64,000 nt of DNA from Omphiscola glabra (taxonomy: Eukaryota; Mollusca; Gastropoda; Lymnaeidae), in assembly GCA_964017045.1 (NCBI GenBank), contig OZ024807.1, forward strand, positions 21,684,053 through 21,748,052. Direction: 5' to 3'. Below the pieces are notes generated by a model. That model had not been told where the DNA came from. It ran no database searches and worked only from the letters and a program-made list of their open reading frames with translations. Below are positions 12,941 through 27,200 of the stretch, one piece after another. Every line of letters begins with the position of its first letter. The stretch's first letter is position 1. The translations under genes were made by a program, and so were the position numbers.

Positions 12941-14690
12941 CTATGTGACGCGACTAACACATGCATACTCAACCTCTTCGCTCGAGTATGGTTTATTTGT
13001 CGTCATGGATTCAACGTGCCGATTACGTTCATTCAATTTAGTGCCTTTCTTGGCGTGCTCAACGGTAACGTATACCAATCCTTCCTCGGTTGTGTATCGC
13101 CCATCGTCCTACAAAAGGAAAACAAATACATTGATAAAGCAACTTCATTCATGTCAAACTAGCTATTAGAATATCTTAAAGTGAAAATAAATGTATGACT
13201 TTTTGCTTTTTTAATTCTATACATGTATTTCTCTTCTTGTAAACAGGATTTTAAAGAGAAGAAAATAATAATTTAAAAAAGTTAGTTTTTTGAGTGTATA
13301 GCCCATGAGTATTTTAATATCATAGTTACATTTCCATCAGGGTCAACAATTTGATTATTATTCCCTCTTTCCGTTTGGAACTCTACACATTTTGTAGCTT
13401 GTGATACTGTTATGTAAACAAGGCCTTCGTAATTGTTATATATAGATTCCTCTGTTTGTGCCTTAAAAAAGAAGGGGTAAAAAAGCATTAAAAAGAAAAT
13501 AAATTAAGTGTTCAACTCATTTTAATGTGGTCGTCTATTGGCAAGTAAACTTATTAAAGGAAAAGCTGTAGTTTCTTTTTCACATCGTGTTAAGCATGCA
13601 ACTTACATGTTATTATTAAATAGTTTTATATTCCTCTTGTTTTCAACTTTCGAGTTTTATTTTTTTTAAACTTAATTAAACGGCTGCTTATTTCCTACAT
13701 TTTTCAGTAACATATTTCATTTTATATAACCTTGTATTAATTAACGTTTGCTTCAATTCAAAGAAAGGCAATACTTTTAAAACAAGCTTAAAAGTGCATC
13801 AGTTCACATTACTCAAAATACTTACAGCTGTTTGTGTATCTTTAGGAACGGTTTCCTTGGTCATAATTCTTTGTCCTTAAGATGAGAGTGATAACAAAAA
13901 CAAATAAACCAATATAAATCTAAGTCAGTATTTAGAGTCAATGAGCTCTTGCTCCATCTATGCATATATTGGCCACCTACTAGTAAACTCAATGTGTTGT
14001 ATCGGGTGATAGTTGTATCTAGGACCTTCCGATCGTAGTGTGAAGTTATTTTTAAGTTTCTTACTAAAGGTCACGAAGCAAACTTGGACTTACATTTTAT
14101 AATTAACAAGTACAGCGTAACTTTATTGGTTTTGGCTTTTTGAATGATACCAAAGGTTTTTAGTAGTCTTTCAGAGGTATATGTTATCCATAAAATCCAG
14201 TTTCTCGCTAGAATATCCATTATATATTTTTCTTTGTTAAAAAAACCTGCACTTAGAAATTAGTGTCCAACACCGCATTTTAGGTCTCTTATTTCTGTTG
14301 TTATTGCTGGATTTGTAAACCCTAATAAGAGACGTTGTTTTTTGAAAAAATTATTATATTTTTGTTTATCAGTTTTTATAATGTCCATTTTAGAATGTTT
14401 TGAGTTAATAAGTTATGAAAGTTTAGTAACCTTAAAGAACATGCGGTCCTCAACTCAGTCCTTACTGAAAATTCCCAGTGTGGATGAACACAGAAAACAG
14501 TCATACGGAGTGCGCTCTTTTGAAGCGGTAGCGCCAAAGTTATGGAATAGTTTATCTCAATCTTTGAGGAGTATTGACAATTATAGAAAATCATTTAGGA
14601 AACATTTAAAGACTTTTTTGTTAAATAGATTTGAGGAAACCAGAGCACAGTGAGCATGCTAAAGTAGCATGGAAATCAGCGTTATAGAAG

Positions 14691-14722
<32 letters not shown>

Positions 14723-17700
14723 ATCATCTCAAGCTGTGTGGTCAAGCTCTTTTTTTCAGTTTTTTACACCCTCTTTTTAAATGGTCCATAAAGACTCCAC
14801 TGGAATGATATCATTTGAAAAATTATGCATTGCTATATTATAGTAGTTAATTCTTTCATTGTTATCAAATGATTCGAGTTAATTTCTTTAAGTTGTTCAA
14901 TAACCAATTCCAATTAACTTGCACAAATGCTCGATCGTATTGACTTGAAGCCAAATCGTTCATCTAAATAAAGTTGTTTAAGGTTTTTGTTTGTACATTC
15001 GAATGTTATATCATTGTGGCAATGTGCCACTTTGTCTATCTATTTATAATTTTGTATATGTGGCTGGGTGCCACCTATGTTGCAGGGTGCCACATATTGG
15101 GGCACAGAGAACACACGCTGGTGTCACGATGTTTATGCCAGGCGTGTTGATAGTCACTGAGCTGTGCATGCCTGTCCCAAGGGGGGTGGGTAAAACAGCT
15201 CATGACGTGGACACAATTTGCCACTAGATAAGCAAGGGAAATTGTAACCCGGGGGCAGTCTTTTTGACGTTTTTATATGTGTAACAAAGTGTGGAGATGG
15301 GAGGATATTGTGTGTGAAATGTTGAACGGAGTGTACCTCTTGAATTAAAACGCTATAGTTCGCATGACCTGCATGTGTTGATTTTTGTTTTAACCTGTAA
15401 CCACTCGGCTACATCATGAGCATACCTTTATTTTTACAGTAGATGATCGCAACTACGGTAACTATAATTGCTACCATGAAGACAGTGACTAGAGCTGCCG
15501 TAACCACGAGTACCAACGAGTCATCATCATTCGTATCCTTGTTAACGGAGGCAATACCTGTAAAACGAAACAGTTTTATCGACTTGAAAAAATGTCATAC
15601 GTATACGGTAGCATTTTACATAAATGTCTCTTTGATCTAACCAGCAATATGGGCCTATAATTAGGATTCATCATCATCATCATCATCATCATTCTCATCA
15701 TCATCATCATCAGGTCCCGTAGTCCTTCGACCGTTGGGGCGCCACAGATGACATGTACACTATTCTTCTCCATTCCTCTCGGTCTTCTAACCTACTCATA
15801 GCATCGCCTAGTTTTAATCCAGACCATTCTTTGATATTATATTTCCATCTTTTTCTTTGTCTTCCTCTTCTTCTCCCTCCTCTAGTAGTGCCCTGCAAGA
15901 TCTCTTTGGCGAGCCCTTGTTTTCTGGTCACGTGGCCATACCACTCACGTTTGCGCTTTTTAACAGATGTCAGGAGGTCATCGTATTGCCCAATTGCCTG
16001 ACGAATCCTTTCTTTTATTTGCTCATTGGTGATGTGGATTAATTAGGATTAATAATCGTAAATATACGTTACTGAAGGCTGGTGCCGTTTAAAGCAACAC
16101 AACTTTCACGAATAGACGTATATACATTGCTTGACTTACTCAGTTACTCGCATGTCCTTATCTAAAAGAAAAGATTTCCTTAAAGTTATAAGTAGTTGAA
16201 CAAGGAATGTTTAGGCTCAAAAAGAAAAGACGTCTTATTTTCAAGCATAATCATATCTTTTCCCACAATGTATTTACTCTACACGGCAAGAAAGCAGTTG
16301 ACCTCAACAAAATTAATGAACTATTTTATTAGCATTAAAAAAAAAAAACCTTAAAAGCCATGCTTTAAATAATTACAAAAAATGATTATTACCTTTTTAA
16401 CCATTATATTTCGCCCCGAATAGTGTGGTTAGAATTACCTTTTATAATTGCCCGTTTAATGTTAAAATTTTTAAGTCCCGATTTCGCTTATATTGTAGGG
16501 AGTCGTCAAGATATATTTGTTCAATGAATACATTATTTAGTTAATAGGTCCTACCTATTACAATTGTAAAAAAAAAATATCCCATATAGTGTTACACACA
16601 TTTGTAGAAATAAAACTACAGAATATTATTAAGCGATTAGCTGCCATGAAAAAACAAAAACAAAGACAACATCGCTCGATGTATAATTGGCTTGTATTTT
16701 CCTTGTATTGTTGCATTTTTTTTTAAAGCTCCTCGAGCCTTAATTAGGTATGAAGTTGTTTTTTTTTAAAATGAACTATGTTATTGTTATTATTATTATT
16801 ATTAATATTAAGAGTAAATATAGTTAATTGAAACTTACCTTCTGTGATGTTATACTCAAGGTAGCCTATTTCGTTAAAAAGTTTCAATTTCAGTGTAGCA
16901 TTTGTTGGCTGTGACGTCAGGTTGAGATGAAAAGTGGCCAAATAAAAAATATCTATATTCTTTATTGCTGAGGTTTTGTTTATTGTTTTAGAATGATCTC
17001 GTATGCTGTCGAATTCAATATTTCTATTATTTAAGAAGAAATCCCATTGCAATAACTTTGGATTAGATATAAATGGCAAACTAATATATACATATCTTCC
17101 GTTCCAAACATTTTCAACCAATGCTTTATCCAGTTGGGGTTTAGCTGAAAATGATAAATACTTTTTTTAAAAACAAATCGTCCGTTACAAAATTCAAACT
17201 AATTAAAATAAGTATGAAATGCATAAAATGTTGATGCATTAATAATACAGGAAAATGATCTCAGAAATATAATTTAAACTTATTGCAAATGAAGAGCAGA
17301 TTGGTAAAAGAGTCTAAGAAAAGATGGAAGAAAATGTCATGAGATAAGTGCCGAGTTTACTTTTATAAAGGATTATATAATTTTATTTTAATATTTTAAT
17401 ACATGTTACAGGCAATGAGGGAAATTCATGCTTAATAGTCAAAGTGTTAAATGTCTTATGCAATTTATATTTTGTTTGACTATAATCGTCAGACATACTA
17501 TAGAATGCCTGGCAGCACTTATGCAATGTATACAATAACAATCAAAGGGATTTCAGTTATATGCAAATAAAAAGCATAAATACACTAAAAGTACAAATCG
17601 ACTATGACAAGTTTTCTAGCATCTTTAAAAAAAATTAATTTATCGCATGCGTCTGAACTAGTTGGGGATTTTCAATTACATAGTAATGTATTTATTCTCT

Positions 17701-20700
17701 TACACAAAAGCATATTTAATTTTGACACAGGGTATTATTACACATGCACTTACAAAATCCGAGTCAAGTTGAACTAGACAGCTGTGTTGCAGCTAATCTA
17801 AAGGATATGTTTGTCAATCAAAATCACTTCCATTGCCAATATATTTTTCTTAAAACCCCAAAAAACTAAGATCTGGTATAAAGCTTTTTTTAATAAAACT
17901 TTTGTCTTACGTAAAAGATATACATCTTTCTGATCATCTTTGATGACGGCAAAATGATTATGCCACAACTCGGGCATGGGAATCCGCACTGTAGTACCAG
18001 ACTCAATGAAAGAACGTATTATCAAAGCTTTTATACAAGTGTGTATTTAAGATTTATGTTGGCAGTCTTTTGAAATTTAATTACAAAATTGTGATTTCAT
18101 CAGACCTGACACAACACATTGGCACTGTACCACACAGACACAACAAAATGGGCACTGTTACTCTCCGACACAACCCATGGGCACTGTTACTCTCCGACAC
18201 AATACATGGGAATTGTACCTCTCGGACACAACACATGGGCACTGGTAATCTCCGACACAACACATGTGAACTGTACCTCTCGGACACAACACATGGAAAC
18301 TGTACCTCTCGGAAACAACACGAGGGCACTGTTACTCTCCGACACAACACAAGGGCACTGTTACTCTCAGACACAACACATGGGAACTGTACCTCTCGGA
18401 TACAACACATGGGCACTGTACCTCTCAGACACAACACAAGGACACATTACATTTCCAACACAACACATGGACACTGTACCTCTCGGACAAAGCAAAAGGA
18501 CACTGTACATCTCGGACACAACACATGGGCATAACACATCTATAAGAACTATGACCACACATAGCTTGAATATTAAACACATTTATAACAACTTTTGTAA
18601 AACATTCGTTACCCGATGAGATATCATTTTCCAGTGGTATCTCGGTACTTGGAAGGATCCCGACCCCGTTTTGATCCGATCCGGATCCCACAAGTATCCC
18701 TATCCCTTGGCTATTCCGATCCAATTGGTGTTCCAATCCAGGTGGTTTTCCGATCCCATTGGAACTCTTTTACCTGTGGGTTCCCGATTCCGTTGGTAAC
18801 CATATGTCAGTAAGATCGAGCTTCCTGATTGGATCCCGATTCCAGTTGGATACCGAGCCCGTAAGCATTTATATCCCAGTGGGATTCCGATAATGTTATT
18901 ATCCCGATAGTGGTGTGTTCTAAATCACGGTGGTATACCGATCCCGGTAGGATCGCGCTTCCCGATAGATCCCGATCCTTGTAAAATCAAGATTCCCGGT
19001 AGGATCCCTATAACGGTTGGATCCCGATCCCGTTTCACAGTGGGATTACTAACTATCTGGATTCCAGTTACGGTGTGATCGCGATCCCGTCGGTATTCCG
19101 ATCCCGGTGGCAAATTGATCCCGATAGGATCCCGATCCCATTCGTATAACGATCCCTTTATAATCGCTTTTCGCAGTGCGATTATCTATTCTGATTGGAT
19201 TACGTTTTCCGATAGGATCCCGATACTTGTTTAATCCCGTTACCTTATGGGATCGCGTTCCTGGTGGGTTCAATTAACTGTTGGATCTCGTTAACATTAC
19301 AATGAGCTTTTAGATCCCATTATATAACCCCATAGAACTACATAGAACCTTCGGAAATACTCAATTTCATATCCACTTTGAAAAGTGTAAAAAATGACTT
19401 TTTTGACGTATTTATTTTTCGAATACGAAACGGTATACAACTAAATGCACAACTATTACTATAACTGTAGTACATTTACGTTGATAGAGGAACCCCGATG
19501 GGAGCTCGTTTCGTAAGTGTAACGATTTAGTTTTGCCTGATTCGGGTGCCCTATACAAATCAGTCAGATAAATAATAAAGTTACAATTTAAAAGTTGTCC
19601 CATTAAAATAAATTTTAAATGTCATAGACACAACTTTCTTAAATGATCAAAATTTCTGGAAAATTCTAGATTGGATATTCTTAGTTTTACATCCTGCTAT
19701 ATTTCAGTATTGACTATGAAGCGTATTGCTACAAAGCTAGTTCTATATATTAACATAGAACCTATAGTGTTGTCTATGCCTTTTGGTATTTATATAGCTT
19801 AAATAAGGAACAATGACACCAGAGGAATGGATATTATGAGTTCAGTACCCTTCATTATTTGAATATGGATAATCAAGTGTATGTTTAGTAAGTTAGGTCA
19901 AGATCCTTCTATTCATGTAGGAGTATTTGTTGCTAGTTTTATTTATATAACTTGTATAAGAAAAAAACGAATTCAAAGAAAATCACACATTTTCAGGTAT
20001 TTATATATATGATATGTTTTATTGGTAGTCACTTGAACAGAAGTAGTTGCTTAAGGGGGTCGAGCAGTAGCATATGAGATACTTGTGGTTTTTGTAAGTC
20101 TTTTGATAGTGTTATGAGTTAGAAGATTGATACTTATACTTGCATAGATGTTTGAGCTTAAATGGATGAATGACATGTAGGCTCTTCATGTGGGGAAAAA
20201 AAAGATCTATATAGATTGAGTTGCTGTAGAAAGAAAATTAGTAGATTCAGTAATCACCTGCAAGTCTTCTTCTGCAAGTCTTGCTGTAAAACTTCTTGAG
20301 AAAGATGTGATGTGTTTACCAAAACGAGCCCCACAGTGAGACATCTTTATACTGGCATAATGGGTTTGGTTTATCATTACCTACAAAATTCATACAAACG
20401 ACTGCTGTTCTCGTCTTGCATCGATGTCATTAACACGTTTTTAACATTTCGATTCATAGGTTATCCATTTCCTTTACTTTGGCTAAGGCGAGTCTTACTT
20501 TGCACTGTTTGAAAGAGCGTCCAATAGAGTTTAAGCATTGATACCATTTCATTGGAAAACTCCCGACTGACAAACAAATCTGATACAGATCAACGGCAAC
20601 ACAACATTCAACTGGAACGGGACTTTGATTTGTTAAGTGAATACCAAATGTCAAAATAGAATATGATTTTGTGTATAAAAAAAAAAAAGCATTATATGAA

Positions 20701-23700
20701 AAATGTATTTCTAGTTCAGAAGGATGCAAAAAGGAAATATAGAACATCTTTGTTACTGTTACACATTTGATCTTAAAATATTTTTGCACCAGCTGTTTAT
20801 TTTTTGTTTAATAAAAGCCCCCCTCAATTTAATGTTATTATGTATTTTGCCAAAGTCAAGTCGCACATTCTGTAGAATGTTGCGCTATGCGTATATATTC
20901 TAATGAATTTCACGCTTTGATTAGAATCGCCAGTTTTTCTATAATCCTGGATTAAACACTTTACCTTACTATTTATTCTGCTAAAATACGTTTTCGGAAG
21001 ATTGACTGTTTCCGGCGGGCATTGATTAAAATTGTGATCTATCCAATGTTAAAATAACTAGTTAACAATAATGACGTAAGCATGTAAAGGGGTCCTTTTT
21101 AAATACAAACTTATTTTAAAATATCAGTGACATGTTGGGGGAGGGGATGGGTGGATGGAGAGAACGCATCTTATATATATTTTTTTTTTTTAAAAGGTTG
21201 TGGAAATAGTTTTACTTAAATAGATAAATGCTTAAGAATAGTGTGATAACTAAAAACTATTAAACATAAAATGTTTTATACTATTTTAACGTATTCTTCG
21301 TTTATTTGTTTGTCATACTTTATGTTGAATTAATTTTACATTTTATTCGTACAGTATGAGCCCAAAGTAACATTACTGAAACTCCCACATATTGAACACG
21401 TAAGTCCGTTTGTCAAAGATGCATATCTTTAGTCTCCCTTTCTTTTATATAAATGAAAATAATGTCATAATGGGCAGTAGTCGATGGAAAAGAAATTCTC
21501 AAATGGAGATAAAATATTCATATTTGTGCACAAGTTTTGCTATTAACTAAGTGATTAAGTGATCGGTAAAGGTGGCCATGCAGAAAGATTCCTAGTAATA
21601 TTTAAAAGTCGGAAAGAAGTAACACATTTGTGCGGTTCATTTTTAGACAATTTTGCCGCAATGAAAGTGTACAGTGTCAAAGGAAAGGGACGTCTGGTTC
21701 GACCAGTATGTGTTTTGATAAATGAGAAGAAAGCACCTTTTCTCCGGGTGATGCCTTTACCTTTTCGACGGACATCATTGAAACGGAATGTCAGTGATAA
21801 ATCAATGGTAAATAACTATGGGGGAAATTTCGTATCTGATACATATTGGGAAAAGCTTGACGAAAACAGATATGCGAGCCAGGATTATCAATTAAAAAAA
21901 AAAAAAGTTTCAAAATTGTATTAGTATCAAGATTGCGGTACTTCGAACAAAATATTATTGTTCTATCAGACGTTCCCTTCCGCTGACAAACTACCATTTC
22001 ACCATTTAGTTGATGTCGACTTGGTAAATCTCTCTCATACATGCCCTGCCACATTTTCAAATACGTTGAAACTTTACTATCACTTACGATCCATTTTTTA
22101 CCAACAACTGCTCAACATGCCTTCAATTCACATCTGTGCATAATTATTAATTGCACGTAAGAGTTCAAGATGAGGGAGTTTGAGTATTATTAATTTTTTC
22201 GCATGCTACATTTAATCTAACTTTCATGAAATCATGATTTTAAAAGCAACATAACTTATTTTGAGAATTGTGATTAGACAGTGCAATATTTTTTTAAGCA
22301 TTTGCATTTTTTAATTTTTGTCTAAGAACTTAGCTATTTTAATCAGAAAACGTTTTTTTTTTCATTTAAGGCAATAAACACGACCCATAATTTTAAAATA
22401 TGTGTTTTTAAAACAGCAAAGAAACGAAGAAATAAGGACTAAGACTTGAAACAACTAAATTGGTCTGTAGGCTTATAATTTGAATGACAACCATTCAAAG
22501 ACTTAACAGGTAACTACAGTCTTTGAAAAAGTGCTTATTCCTACCAAAGACTATCAGGAAATGGAACAAGCTTCTAAAAGGTCCAGTTGAGGCGACAAAA
22601 CTTGACACATTTTCGTCTAATGCCTCATGCCTTCCAACCCCCAGTTTCCGATAGCCTCGTTGAGTAGCCCATGCAATCAGAGAAATATCATTTGAAAACC
22701 ATGCACTGAAATATCGCAAAACACCTCTACATAAATCGGAGCCAGAGTGATCAACACATTGATCGTGACCCTCAGGATATAGAATAAAGGAACAAACGAG
22801 ACCGTGGACATATATTTAGATAGTAGATCATTACAGTGTAGTGAAGTAACCATCATTTTTTACTTACATAAAACATTTAGCTTTATTGTTTTGCTGTGTA
22901 GAACTTGATCACCATTTTTCTTTATTATACATCTAAAACTGCCATGGTGTTGAAGACCAGCTTTGCTAATGTTGATTGTACACACGTCTGTTAATTTGCA
23001 CGTCTGGACAGTCGTTATATTTTGACGTACTGCTTTGGGTTCAGTGGTGATATCAATTTTGAAAACGTCTTGTGAAACATTACAAGAGAGTGTCAATCGT
23101 GCTTCCTCTTTGACAATGTATGTCAAATTATCAGTATATTTTACTTTATCCGGGGGGTTTATAATAAAATGTTTTATTCTTGGAATTTTTTGTAAAATAT
23201 CAATTGCCTCACATACACCGGATGTTGTTGTCAGCGCTGGAAATTCGCCTGAAACTTAAAAAAATAATAATTATGAATAGCATTTTGAGGCGATTTTGTT
23301 GGAGCTTAAAAAGAAATCGAGAGAAAACTATATATGTATAAAGAAATGTGTGGGCGAATTAATACACAAATAAAATTCTGGTGGGCTGTGCAGTAATACT
23401 AATTTTAAAAAGGCTAATCTAAACCTTTGAAATTCAATACCAAGAAAAAATGTAAAAAACAAAACTAACACCAGCATCACGGATCAATGGGACCCGTTAA
23501 TTTTGGTTGGCAACTCATCTAATAAAGTATTGGCATGGGAACACATAGGCAAGCCTGAGAGAATACGCTGAAAAATTACGGGTGTCTCTCTCAGTAAAAA
23601 CAAAATACAGCACAAGTAAAGGCTACTGCAAGTTATCTTTGTAAGCGACGGAAAAAAGACATCTTACCGAAACGTTCTTTTAAATGTCTTTTCATGTTCA

Positions 23701-24255
23701 TATATTGCTATACTGTTTCTTGCAAACAGCTGGAACCCAGTTTCTTATAGTTTATCCTTGTTTACTTTAGTTCGTTAAGTCATCTATTGCCTATCATTTC
23801 TCCTAAATATTACATAGTATTTTCACTCTTTGGTGGCTTTGTTGACCTCTTTAGTCTACCAGTTTTGGCCTTTTTAAACATTTGTCTTGACTTTTTGGTT
23901 ATATAATAATCTTGATAGTGTGAAGCCGGTGTTTAGAAAATAAAAGAAAAGCAACATTATACATACGTTACCATACTGTTTGCATCGATATGTCCCAGTT
24001 TTACTCTAAAATTATTTATATTTTTCGTATGTTTAACTTCAATTAACCATATTTTAATTATATTAAATATATTTTAAATTTTATTTTTCTGGGAGGACGT
24101 AATTAATTTGTCAACAATTAAATCTTATGTAAATCAATTTAATAAATGAATTATTTAAAATACTAAATATGTATGATGGGTAAACTTAAAATTTTGGTGC
24201 ATTAATTACAATGCTCAACAACAATTTAGCTGTGAAATAAAAGCATGGCTTGTCA

Positions 24256-24293
<38 letters not shown>

Positions 24294-27200
24294 TCATCAT
24301 GTCCCTAAGTCCTTGGACTGTTGGGGCGCAACAGATGAAATGAAAACTACCCTCCTCCATTCGATTCTGTTTTCTGCACTTCGCACATCATCTCCTAGTT
24401 TTAGTCCCGTCCAATCTTTGATGTTATCTTCCCATATTTTTCTCTGTCTCACTATTCTTCTCCCTACAATAGTTGTGGCCTGCATGATTTCTTTGATGAG
24501 CCCTTGTTTTCTTGTATCGTGGCCATACCACTCAAATGTTCGCTTTTTTACAGTCCCCAGGAGGTCATCGTACTGCCCCATTGCCTGACGAATCCTTTCT
24601 CTCACTTGTTCATTGAAGATATGGTCTCTATAGCAGATTGCAAGAAAGCCTCTGAAACATCTGATCTCCATCGCCTTTATTTTCCTTTTAAGTTCTGATA
24701 TTAATGTCAAGGACTCAAAGGTGTCAAGGTCATGGAATCAGTGGCAGAGTATGTTTGGGTTGATTTTGGGAGAAATGAGGTATGTGAGAGAGGTGAACGA
24801 TTGTCATGTCACGGATGGGTGAATGACTTGTGAGATGTTTAGGTATAAAAGGGGGGTTAACTGTTATGTTGGAGAGAGATTTATTATTGAGAGTGGATTC
24901 GAGCAGAGTGTGTTTTGAGTTGGACGTAGTGTAACTTAATAATTCTTTTGTGTAGTTATTGGATTTGTTAGTCACTTCACATGACTATTCAATAGAAGGT
25001 GCTGTGTTTGAACACTTATATTTTCAACAAGGAATAAACATATTTGATGACTCTTAAACGACGTTGCGTGGTTTTGCCTTTTAAATTATCGGCTTATCAA
25101 CTAGAAAACGAGAATATTCTTTCGGACTAAAGAATATTTTACAAAAGGCATATAAGAAAATGAAGAAGATTGATGTGCGCATCAGCCTGATTTTGGTGTG
25201 GGGGCTATATTTTTGTCGTTCCATATTTTCTTGAGCTTCTTTAGTGTTGTCGTGGTCTGGGCAATCCTAGACATCAATTCAGTCTTGAGGCCTTCTTCTG
25301 AAACTATTGCTCCTAGGTACATGAAGCTGTCTATTGTCTCTAATCTTGCCTTCCCGGCCTTAATTACAATGGAGTTGCCGGTGGTACTATTCGTCATCAA
25401 ATGTGTCTTTTCGGCACTGATTTGCATGCCAAAGTACGATATGTCGAGATGCTTTAAGTTTGGCTAGCTCTTCTTCGTTTCCAGCCAGTCCATCTTTATC
25501 ATCCGCAAACCGTAGTTTGGTGATTGTTCTTCCACCAATGCTGACTGTCCCTACATGCGCTTCAAAAGCATTTGACATAATTTTCTCTAAGAAAAGATTG
25601 AACAGTGTGGGGGAGAGCAAGCAAGTTGTACTCCAAAAATGGTTTTGAACCATTCTCTGATGCTTTTCTTGAAGAAGACTGCACTGGTGACCTTATCATA
25701 GAGGCTGCATATCATCCTGGTTAGGTTTGTGTTGATGTTGTATTGCCTCTTGGTGCCCCATAAAGCAGCTTGTCAAACCCTGTTGAATGCATCCTTGAAA
25801 TCCACAAAGACGTGGTATAAGTTTTGTTGGTGTTAAGCATAATTCTCATATATTATTCGGAGGTTTAGGATCTACTCAGTAGTGCCACGTCCTTGTCTGA
25901 AGCCCGCCTATATTTTGGCAATGATTATGTCGGTATATGGTCTTAGTCGGTTCAATATGACCTTGAGCATGACCTTGCTTGGCTGGTTTATTAGGCTAAG
26001 AGTGTGATCGTTTTGGCAAAGCTGTAGATTACCTTTCTTGGGGAGATTTGTGATGAGCGATTTGGTCCATGATTTTGGCCATACCCCCATAAGCCATATT
26101 TTGTTACAAATATTAAATAGTGCACTTACCAGTGCTTCTCATCCTTGTTTCACCAAGTCGCTAGGGATATTGTCTACTCCCGCGGCCTTGGCCATTTGGA
26201 GTGCTTGGACTGCTGCTTTTTACTTCTGCGCGTATACAAGAGTAATTATATTTGTACGTTTCCGGGGGACATTTAGATCTCTGGATCTATCTTTATATTT
26301 TCATTATACAGCTCTGGCCAGTATTCAGTCCATCTTTTTAGGATGTCATTTCCTCGGTCAAACCTTTTCCATTTTTTCCTGTATTTTGAAGTAATATGCC
26401 CTTTCTTTGCAGTGGTTACTGTTTCAACAACTGGTATGCTTTTTTGCTATTGTTTTTCTTCAAACAGTTTTCAATGTTGTAGCATTGCTCTTATCCAATA
26501 ATTCTTCTTTGCCCTTCTCATAACTTTTTTTTTATATACAAATTACAAATTGGAAAATAATATCCTTTTCTGAACTGAAGTGAACAGTCTCTGCTAGTTT
26601 TAGTTTGCACGCTAATTCCTGATCAGTGGACTATTTATAGAGGCGATCTTGGAAGCTGTATTCCACTGTGGTAATGAAAAATTGTATATTCCTATCACTC
26701 ACAAAGACATATGATAGGATAAAATTCATTTTAAAATGAACAACTGTTTAAAACACAACTGAAACACCGTGCTGACCTTAAGGTATTATGCCTCCATGCG
26801 TACAGCTCAACAGCTGATGTAAATAACAATGTTCCTTTTTGCTTATGAAACAGTCGTGATGAGTCGTGTTATTTCAAATTTAAGAACATGAACACGAACA
26901 TAAAATTTCATATTGGAATTAGGTTAGTTTTATTAAAATTTCAAAGGATAAAACTTTGTTTTGTTATTAAGGTATTCTTGAGCAGTCTGGAGTCACACAT
27001 GTATAATCTTTTTTTATTTATTTTTTATTTATAATTTAATTTTTCAAATAGAGTTTCAATACTTAAAATCCTGTAGTGCAGCAAATAAATTTAGACTTTA
27101 AACTCTGGACTCAATAAACTCGAATTATTGTATACCACATAAAAGATGTCCAATGGCAGACGACCGGAGCTATTAATTGAAAACGGTGTTAAAACAATCT

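Noticed and set aside
18070..18736. Overlapping frames of 100-166 codons on both strands
   Set aside because: Produced by the 29-bp tandem array rotating through frames.
20454..20789. 111-codon minus-strand frame
   Set aside because: Reads through a homopolymer and lacks splice sites that would fit the receptor; no recognisable domain.
21559..21924. 121-codon plus-strand frame
   Set aside because: No signal, domain or splice context; ends in a lysine run from an A-tract; lies in an intron of the receptor gene.
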